From assembly GCA_009665115.1 (NCBI GenBank), contig WJXE01000047.1, positions 1 to 10,166 of the forward strand: 10,166 nt of DNA, given 5' to 3'. The notes below the pieces were generated by a model. The model did not search any database, was not told the DNA's origin, and was given only the letters and a program-made list of their open reading frames with translations. How positions within the stretch are numbered: the stretch's first letter is position 1; each line of letters starts with the position of its first letter. Positions 1 through 5,251 of the stretch are shown here, in pieces. The translations under genes and the position numbers were made by a program. The stretch is from Nitrosopumilales archaeon (GTDB lineage: Archaea > Thermoproteota > Nitrososphaeria > Nitrososphaerales > Nitrososphaeraceae).

Positions 1-19
1 TGCAGACGAGATTTTTCGC

Positions 20-324
20 TCATCGTTTCCTATTCGGTCTTAATCTATTCTTAAATTCTTCACGAATAGGATAGTATAGCTTACCTAGATGGTCTAAACC
101 AATATGTTTTACACTTTCGATATCAGCTGAAAAAGATTGGTCGCAGTAGTGGCATTCGAATCCAAGTACCTCGGCTACTCGGCTTGGCGCAGAAAATAAG
201 AAATTAGGCGGTTCCGTGCTTTCGAATAATTTATTTTGTTCCTCAGTTCGCCTGATGTATTTTCAATATCATTTCGTGATATTTTCGCTTCTGCTTCTAC
301 TTCCTTTGCCGCGATTAAAGACAA
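20..324 (-). pseudogene. Small C2H2 zinc-finger protein, apparently frameshifted
   Basis: On the minus strand, a frame open from 262 down to a TGA at 22-20 encodes 80 residues with a classical zinc-finger pattern: C-x2-C, 12 residues, H-x4-H (ECHYC, then KHIGLDH), followed by a basic tail ending RPNRKR. The frame is bounded upstream by TGA (265-263) and holds no ATG, GTG or TTG before the finger. A second minus-strand frame starts at TTG 324 and runs to a TAG at 177-175. It gives a charged segment (KEVEAEAKISRNDIENTSGE) that would join the finger frame by a -1 shift somewhere between about 262 and 175. I read this as one gene of roughly 100 codons broken by an indel. It starts about 55 bp downstream of the tRNA-Val gene on the same strand. 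The likely role is nucleic-acid binding, inferred from the finger alone. The N-terminal joining is uncertain; the finger-coding frame is the firmer part. Confidence 0.5.
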
Positions 325-374
325 ACTATTCTACTCTATTCTAGGTGAGTGGGCCGCATTTAAGTGTCGTTATC

Positions 375-379
375 AAAAA
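375..379 (-). terminator. Oligo-T terminator of the tRNA gene
   Basis: Five consecutive T residues on the minus strand directly follow the discriminator base of the tRNA. Short T runs of this kind are typical archaeal termination signals. Confidence 0.5.
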
Positions 380-454
380 TGGGCCGGGTCGGATTCGAAC
401 CAACGACCCCCGCCATGTCAAGGCGGTATCTTAACCAGGCTAGACCACCGGCCC
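380..454 (-). tRNA. tRNA-Val (anticodon GAC)
   Basis: The minus strand folds into a complete 75-nt cloverleaf. The acceptor stem GGGCCGG/CCGGCCC has discriminator A, and the D stem is GTCT/AGAT. The anticodon stem CCGCC/GGCGG encloses loop TTGACAT, so the anticodon is GAC (Val, codons GUC and GUU). The variable loop has 5 nt, and the T stem GTTGG/CCGAC encloses TTCGAAT. The 3' CCA is not encoded: T follows the discriminator base directly. No intron is visible. A T5 run follows immediately and an AT-rich TATA-like box lies upstream, so the gene looks functional. Confidence 0.96.
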
Positions 455-626
455 ACGAAAGCTCGTCTAAGTTTTCTTTGGATAGCCTAAATATATATTC
501 GCCTATAAAGTCAGATTAACGATTTTCATCGTGATCGGCGTCTAAATACAGAAATTCGGATTAAAGGTACTGTGCAGCTAAAAAGAATGCTTTTTTTATC
601 AATGTAACTACGGATTCTTATCATCG
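455..626. other. Divergent intergenic region between tRNA-Val and methyltransferase
   Basis: This 172-bp spacer separates the minus-strand tRNA from the plus-strand methyltransferase and should carry both promoters. Apart from the tRNA TATA-like box, a T7 run followed by ATC (591-600) lies about 30 bp before the ATG at 627 and could be a weak TATA element for a leaderless transcript. No ORF or RNA fold stands out. Confidence 0.35.
486..500 (-). promoter_or_regulatory. TATA-like box for tRNA-Val
   Basis: The minus strand reads GAATATATATTTAGG, centred about 40 bp before the mature tRNA 5' end. That allows a start about 26 bp downstream of the box and a short 5' leader for RNase P to remove. 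Position and composition fit an archaeal TATA element. Confidence 0.5.
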
Positions 627-1241
627 ATGATTTCTTATCAGATTCTCCAAGGTAATTCTTATGATGTAGTACGTAGACTTTTTCCATATTCAATAGGCAA
701 ATACAGAGTTATTATCACGTCTCCACCATATTATGGCCAAAGATACTATGGTCAAGCTTTGGATGAGATCGGTCACGAAAGAAACGCCGAGACATATGTA
801 AAAGAATTGGCGAAAATTTTTTCAATATGCAAAGACCTTCTTAGCGATGACGGGAGTCTCTGGCTCATTTGTGGTGATACACGTAGGAATCATGGAAAAC
901 TCATGATACCTCATAGACTAGCCCTTAAACTGGTTGAAACAGGCTATATATTCAGGGATGATATCATTTGGTACAAGAAAAACAATGTTTCCAGTAGCTC
1001 CAAAGACAACTTTACACAAGCTTATGAAGTAATTCTATTTTTGTCCAAGAACGAAAAATGCTTCACCGCCATGAACAGAGTAAGAAGCAAGGGTAACGAA
1101 GCGATAGGGGGAGGAATAAAACACCACCATCACACTTGGTTCAATATGAACCTGAGAATAGAGATAAGGAAAAGATTGTTAAAATTCTGGCAATTATACA
1201 CAACGCAAAATCTAAGACACCAATTGAAGAATAGCCCATAA
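627..1241 (+). CDS. N-terminal fragment of the disrupted methyltransferase
   Basis: This is an ATG-initiated frame of 204 codons. Residues 1 to about 172 are the genuine methyltransferase N-terminus, with motif IV TSPPYYG near residues 31-37 and a downstream segment LIDD-like in role (LLSDDGSLWLICGDT) leading to DIIWYKK. The last 32 or so residues (NLRIEIRKRLLK onward) are frameshift read-through, because family-like sequence continues in another frame. It lacks the SAM-binding FxGxG motif, so it should not be catalytic alone. Confidence 0.5.
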   Translation: MISYQILQGNSYDVVRRLFPYSIGKYRVIITSPPYYGQRYYGQALDEIGHERNAETYVKELAKIFSICKDLLSDDGSLWLICGDTRRNHGKLMIPHRLALKLVETGYIFRDDIIWYKKNNVSSSSKDNFTQAYEVILFLSKNEKCFTAMNRVRSKGNEAIGGGIKHHHHTWFNMNLRIEIRKRLLKFWQLYTTQNLRHQLKNSP

Positions 1242-1329
1242 CAAGTGAGATATCTCTTACATATGGATATGATCCAGAAAAATACTGCCCAACATGTTAC
1301 CGAAAATTTAAGCATCACGCAACACGTAG

Positions 1330-1665
1330 AAGAATAGGGGCCATAAGAACTACCCTATTTTTGCAGCCTGTAATTCCAGTGGTAAGAATCCCGGTAATGT
1401 GTGGGAAATTGCTACTAGGGCACATTATGGAAACGAACATTTCACAATATTTCCTGAAGCTTTGGTTTCTCGAATATTCAAATTTGCTACAGAGAAGGGT
1501 GATTGGGTTCTTGATCCATTTGCAGGACGAGGAACGACCGGTATACCATGTACCTACCTTGGAAGAAATTTTACAGGAATAGACTTGTATGAAGAGAATG
1601 TCGTCAGAGCACAAAATAATATTGCGTACGCAATGAGCGAGATCTATAAATCAAATGAAAAATGA
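1330..1665 (+). CDS. C-terminal fragment of the disrupted methyltransferase
   Basis: This frame is open from just after a TAG at 1327-1329 and carries the SAM-binding half: NPGNVWEIATRAHYG, HFTIFPEALV, DPFAGRGTTG (motif I) and GRNFTGIDLYEENV. The first ATG in frame is at 1399 (MWEIATRAHYG), which would cut into a conserved NPGNVWEI segment, so it is unlikely to be a natural start. It lacks motif IV and should be inactive alone. Its stop lies 51 bp before bluB. Confidence 0.45.
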   Translation, partial: KNRGHKNYPIFAACNSSGKNPGNVWEIATRAHYGNEHFTIFPEALVSRIFKFATEKGDWVLDPFAGRGTTGIPCTYLGRNFTGIDLYEENVVRAQNNIAYAMSEIYKSNEK

Positions 1666-1716
1666 ATACCTCAGATCCATAAATCTAATACGGGGAGCAT
1701 TCTTCTACAATTTAGA

Positions 1717-2430
1717 ATGCGTGCCAATGATCCGTTTTCAGCATGCGAAAAAAATGGACTCTATAAGGCGATATTTTCGCGACGCGATGTCCGTTCACAT
1801 TTTATAAACAAAGAAATCCCCAATGATATACTCGTAAAGATTCTTAATGCTGCTCATCATGCACCATCGGTAGGTTTTTCACAACCTTGGAATTTCATTT
1901 TGATAAAGGCTAACGAAATTAGGCAGCAGGTCAAAGATTCCTTTGTTAGAGAGCGAGAGAAATCCGTCTCTATGCTCGATAGTGATAAAGCAAAGCAGAA
2001 AAGATATCTTTCACTCAAGCTTGAGGGAATACTGGACTCGGCTATCAATATTTGCGTTACGTACGACCCTACAAGGTTTGGACCATTTGTACTCGGTAGA
2101 ACCTCGATTGCAGAAACAGGCGTATATAGCGTGTGTTGCGCAATTCAAAATCTCTGGCTCGCTGCTAGGTCTGAAGGAATTGGAATCGGTTGGGTAAGTA
2201 TTCTCGCAAACGAAGATCTTCAGAGAATCCTATCAATTCCAGATTTTGTTAGACCTGTAGCATACTTGTGTTTAGGTTACGTAAGCGAATTTTCAGATAA
2301 ACCGGACCTTGAAAAAACCGGCTGGCTACCCCGGATGGGATTGGAAGAGGTTATCTGCTTCGAACGATGGGGTAGACACAAGACTGACTCGTGGGAACAA
2401 TTCTATGAAACTATCAGTAAAATCAACTAA
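1717..2430 (+). CDS. bluB: 5,6-dimethylbenzimidazole synthase (BluB)
   Basis: A 237-residue nitroreductase-fold protein that matches BluB along its whole length. BluB uses O2 to cannibalise reduced FMN into 5,6-dimethylbenzimidazole, the lower ligand of cobalamin, in the cytoplasm. Visible hallmarks are YKAIFSRRDVRSHF (16-29; FMN phosphate-binding arginines), NAAHHAPSVGFSQPWNFI (44-61), YLSLKLEGI (97-105), VLGRTSIAETGVYS (125-138), CAIQNLWLAARSEGIGIGWVSI (141-162) and AYLCLGYVSEF (182-192). D24 in the RRDVR motif and S161 in WVSI appear to match the Asp and Ser reported as important in Sinorhizobium BluB; that is from memory. Length and start agree with the family. It lies 51 bp after the methyltransferase remnant and may have its own promoter, since an AT-rich stretch (about 1680-1691) sits about 30 bp before the ATG. 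No other cobalamin gene is in the window. A generic nitroreductase is unlikely given these motifs. Confidence 0.92.
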   Translation: MRANDPFSACEKNGLYKAIFSRRDVRSHFINKEIPNDILVKILNAAHHAPSVGFSQPWNFILIKANEIRQQVKDSFVREREKSVSMLDSDKAKQKRYLSLKLEGILDSAINICVTYDPTRFGPFVLGRTSIAETGVYSVCCAIQNLWLAARSEGIGIGWVSILANEDLQRILSIPDFVRPVAYLCLGYVSEFSDKPDLEKTGWLPRMGLEEVICFERWGRHKTDSWEQFYETISKIN

Positions 2431-2684
2431 TACGTACCTTTAACTATTATTACAAGTTGAACAGCCCATATTGTTTCATTTTCCTGTGGTTTAATGTTGA
2501 ATGTATTTTTGCTAAGCAAATAATTCGTACCGGCTAAAAATTTTAATATGCTCCGACTGAAAGCAAGACTCTTTTAATAGCACTTTCTGAAATAAGCATG
2601 GTCAGCATACAATAAAAGGTAATGTGTTACAGGGAACGTATAAGTGTTGAAATTAGAGCAGATATGGGGGTGTGAAATGTCCGT
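2431..2684. other. Intergenic region upstream of the phosphodiesterase-like gene
   Basis: This 254-bp AT-rich spacer has no convincing ORF. It contains a small perfect hairpin, TTTGC-TAA-GCAAA (2508-2520), 78 bp after the bluB stop, and an AT-rich patch CTAAAAATTTTAATATG near 2536-2552. Another A-rich patch (ACAATAAAAGG, about 2609-2619) is a weak TATA candidate for the downstream gene. I see no tRNA-like or other recognisable RNA fold. Confidence 0.3.
2666..2672 (+). promoter_or_regulatory. Possible ribosome binding site for the 803-residue protein
   Basis: GGGGGTG ends 12 nt before the ATG at 2685 and resembles the anti-Shine-Dalgarno complement GGAGGTG with one mismatch. A TGA lies in frame three codons before the ATG, so the start cannot be further upstream. 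This supports 2685 as the start. Confidence 0.4.
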
Positions 2685-5096
2685 ATGAATGATCGCCATC
2701 GTGATTCATACATTGCCGCGAACTCGTTTAGCCTACTGTATAATGATCTTGCTCGACGGTTATCCATCACACTTGTCTTTACGGGCATGTTATCTACTGG
2801 CTGGTTCGGAATTCCTCTTGTGCCGATATATCTAGCATTAAACCATGTTGACATTGAAGCCAGTTTATTCACATTATTCAGTGCTCTTGGCAGTATCTGG
2901 GGAGTAATGGCATACCAGGAGTTCTCTAGAACTGGAGATCTAATTAAAGTAGCAAGAGATCTGGCCAGAAAGCTTGATCCTATGATAGGTGACTATGAAT
3001 ATCATTCCTATAATCCTGAAACCAAAGAATATGAAAATGGTTACGTCCCTCTCGGTCCAATAGACTTTTGGGACAAAGAAACCCAGGCTCCAAGCTGGCT
3101 TGACAAAGGGAAGTACTGGCACATTTTACTTGGACTCCAAGTCGCCAATAGAGAAGTGATATTACAAGTTGTGAAGGACCAGGACTTGCCATTTACATCC
3201 GGGAGGAGAAACGTCGCGGTTACATACAAGGAATTGAATCAGGGTGGTGGTGCTTCTTTTCTCCGTAGTGGATCGCGAAGAAACTACCGTTACAGGGTCA
3301 AGATCCCTCAATGGTCCGTAATGAACACCGAACGTGGGAGATTTGTGGAACAGAAGGAACGATTGAGCCTTGACGGCCCGCAATTGAATTATTTAATTGC
3401 TGACCTCAACAAAAATCTCGTACGTACTGCAGATGAAATTATCGAGCGTGAAAAACCTAGGATACGATATCCGTGGCCGACGACGACATTTGGAATTTAC
3501 CTTAACAAAAGTTTGCCGCTTCAAGTTATTTACAGACGAGCCGCACAACACTTTCCGGGTCTAAGAAAACGTATAATCAGTGATACAAATGAGAACCTTG
3601 CCAATGTGCAAGACGATGAATTGGCTGCCGCCGTAATAGAATTAGCGATACAGAAAGGATTATCGGATGATCGAATAGACAATTTGCATATACTTATGCT
3701 TTTCCTTAAAAATGCATATTCCAAACAGGGGATAGGAGAGGGCTCAAGCGAATATCATAATTTCCATCATAGTCTTGAGGTAAGCTACATGAGTTTGCAG
3801 ATGCTGCCAAAGGAGTTTCGTAAGTACAATTTCAGCTCAAGAGATTATGAATTAATTCTTATAGCTTCCCTCCTGCATGATTATGATCCTGCGCAAGCGT
3901 ATTCTTCAGCAGAAGACGGAGACATTAAGGCGCCAAAAGGTCCTAAGGTTACTAGGACAATTAATGAGATATGCAAAACAAAAATTCATGATGCTTATTT
4001 TACAATGAATAGAATTGATTTTGAGGATTATTTTCGAGAGTATAAACCTGTATTATCTCCAGCTATAGAATTCGCAACAACCCACCCCGAATATCTCAAG
4101 CCAGAACAAAAAAAACCCATTGAAAGTATTATTGTAGAAGCCTTGATCTGGCGCACAGATTTTCCATATCTCAAACAAAAACATTCTCAAAAAAGGTTCA
4201 CGCAGCTCTTAGCCGAACTCGAGAACCAAGGAGAGGATTTAGATAAAATCCAATCAATTGGTGAAATTCTATGGCTTTCGGATCTGTCTGTAACCTATAT
4301 GAGTTCAGATCCGATCAGGGCCTGGGATAGAGTTAGTAATCTCTATGATGAGCTATATCTTCCAAGAGTCGAGGCTGTTTCTAGAACTGATGCATTCTTT
4401 TCAGATTTTGCTGAAAACGACTCTTTCAAGGAATTAATCCGCGATCGTCATTTTCCTGATATTTTCAGGCAAAGATGGAATATGATCTATCAGTTTTTCC
4501 ATGAGGGCAATCCTTCGACGCAGCTTAGCAGGACAATTAGCATGGCAAGAAAATTGTATATTAAAGTTAATATCGAAATTCATATGAGTCGTTATGAGGC
4601 TTTGAAGGAAATTGCTGTGAATAATTGGGCGGAGTATTTTATTGCTATTGGTAAAGATCAAAAGGAGGTACTCAAAGCAAAATCAGAGTTTGCTGACTTG
4701 GATCCTCCTAATGCATCTTCGTTCTGGGGAGATTCTCAGAAACTTCTGACAAATATTGCGGACAAGTCAATCGATAATTTCTTGCTAATCTTGTCTCAAA
4801 ATTTTGATCCCCTTAATACTATTCAAGAAAAATTATCCGACAGATCCATATTTGCGGTACTCCCATTAAAATTAGTTAATTCAGGTACGTTGCAAATAGT
4901 TACCGACTTGCAAGAGGATACTGGGCAGTATAAAGAACTCTTAAATATTGTCCATGATAGTGGCTTTGAGGTAGATCTGGTCAAATCGACGAAGGTATAT
5001 TTAAAAACAGACAGGAAATATCCTGAATTCACACAAGGAAGTATTCCTCAAATCCTCATATTCCGCCCAAAGCAGAAACCGGCCCCCTCTCTCTAG
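2685..5096 (+). CDS. Membrane-anchored HD protein resembling class I cyclic nucleotide phosphodiesterase
   Basis: An 803-residue protein. Two hydrophobic segments near residues 26-52 and 58-76 suggest an N-terminal membrane anchor or hairpin. Residues about 100-320 are soluble and match no family I recognise. Residues about 325-630 look like the all-helical class I phosphodiesterase domain. It has YHNFHHSLEV (357-366; family pattern Y-H-N-x-x-H), LLHDYDP (396-402), WRTDFPYLKQKH (489-500, like the ATDMxxH segment) and WLSDLSVTYMSSDP followed by IRAWDRVSNLYDEL (530-556, like ADISNPTKP and its helix). By analogy H362, H398, D399 and D533 would bind the metals and H358 would be the general acid. 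The His of the usual HDxxHPG is absent, and I see no clear glutamine-switch residue after D533. The C-terminal 165 residues are unassigned. The probable role is hydrolysis of a cyclic nucleotide or related phosphodiester at the membrane; the substrate is unknown. It stands alone between bluB and smc, with no cyclase in view. Confidence 0.7.
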   Translation: MNDRHRDSYIAANSFSLLYNDLARRLSITLVFTGMLSTGWFGIPLVPIYLALNHVDIEASLFTLFSALGSIWGVMAYQEFSRTGDLIKVARDLARKLDPMIGDYEYHSYNPETKEYENGYVPLGPIDFWDKETQAPSWLDKGKYWHILLGLQVANREVILQVVKDQDLPFTSGRRNVAVTYKELNQGGGASFLRSGSRRNYRYRVKIPQWSVMNTERGRFVEQKERLSLDGPQLNYLIADLNKNLVRTADEIIEREKPRIRYPWPTTTFGIYLNKSLPLQVIYRRAAQHFPGLRKRIISDTNENLANVQDDELAAAVIELAIQKGLSDDRIDNLHILMLFLKNAYSKQGIGEGSSEYHNFHHSLEVSYMSLQMLPKEFRKYNFSSRDYELILIASLLHDYDPAQAYSSAEDGDIKAPKGPKVTRTINEICKTKIHDAYFTMNRIDFEDYFREYKPVLSPAIEFATTHPEYLKPEQKKPIESIIVEALIWRTDFPYLKQKHSQKRFTQLLAELENQGEDLDKIQSIGEILWLSDLSVTYMSSDPIRAWDRVSNLYDELYLPRVEAVSRTDAFFSDFAENDSFKELIRDRHFPDIFRQRWNMIYQFFHEGNPSTQLSRTISMARKLYIKVNIEIHMSRYEALKEIAVNNWAEYFIAIGKDQKEVLKAKSEFADLDPPNASSFWGDSQKLLTNIADKSIDNFLLILSQNFDPLNTIQEKLSDRSIFAVLPLKLVNSGTLQIVTDLQEDTGQYKELLNIVHDSGFEVDLVKSTKVYLKTDRKYPEFTQGSIPQILIFRPKQKPAPSL

Positions 5097-5251
5097 CCAG
5101 AAAAATAACGAAGATAGAGGAACAAAGATAGCCTGAAGGAAGCTTTCTGCGAAAGGAAATACGGGAGCGGTATAAAAATATTTTACAAAAAGGAGATGGG
5201 TTGTATTCTACAACATATAATTAGACCCCTAATCTCAATACTAGTCACTCT
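5097..5251 (+). promoter_or_regulatory. Leader and promoter region of smc
   Basis: This 155-bp spacer contains two TATA-like boxes. TATAAAAATA (5171-5180) is about 75 bp before the smc start. ATATAATT (5215-5222) is 30-37 bp before it, a suitable position for a nearly leaderless transcript. Between them GGAG (5192-5195) precedes a seven-codon minigene that starts at TTG 5201 and ends at TAG 5222-5224. From the far promoter the minigene would be in the mRNA leader; from the near promoter it would be omitted. Which promoter is used is not known. Confidence 0.4.

Larger units (their letters stand above)
627..1665 (+). pseudogene. DNA methyltransferase (N4-cytosine/N6-adenine family), disrupted
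   Basis: Three reading frames together give one amino-methyltransferase of the N6_N4_Mtase type (PF01555 style) of about 345 residues. Frame one (from ATG 627) has the catalytic motif IV TSPPYYG, then CGDTRR and DIIWYKK. From about 1145 the match moves to a second frame (YEPENRDKEKIVKILAIIHN), which meets an in-frame TAG at 1232-1234 and continues to YGYDPEKYCPTCYRKFKHH and RRRIG. At the GGGGCC run (1337-1342) it moves to a third frame (HKNYPIFAACNSSGKNPGNV) through to the SAM-binding motif DPFAGRGTTG and the stop at 1665. Motif IV before motif I is the beta-class order; SPPY favours N4-cytosine methylation. The CPTC pair suggests a small metal site in the insert. Inserting one base at 1337-1342 restores a continuous RRRIG-x-HKNYP. 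Three lesions in about 250 bp argue for a dead gene. No restriction gene is adjacent. Confidence 0.8.

Noticed and set aside
236..490. Plus-strand ORF of 84 codons
   Set aside because: It runs antisense across the whole tRNA-Val gene; the middle of the predicted protein is just the tRNA complement, and the minus strand carries the zinc-finger reading.
1315..1614. Minus-strand ORF of 99 codons
   Set aside because: It lies opposite the methyltransferase C-terminal half, where the plus strand has clear motifs such as DPFAGRGTTG; a shadow frame.
1717..2430. General nitroreductase
   Set aside because: The chain matches BluB-specific segments (AHHAPSVGFSQPWNF, LKLEGI, AIQNLWLAARSEGIGIGWVSI) throughout, so the specific call is better supported.
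2508..2520. Hairpin TTTGC-TAA-GCAAA as bluB terminator
   Set aside because: The stem is only 5 bp, lies 78 bp after the stop and has no T run after it; too weak to call.
2685..5096. CRISPR Cas3/Cas10 or HD-GYP assignment for the HD region
   Set aside because: There is no helicase, palm or GYP motif. The YHNxxH and SDLS segments fit class I phosphodiesterases better, and no CRISPR repeats are present in the window.
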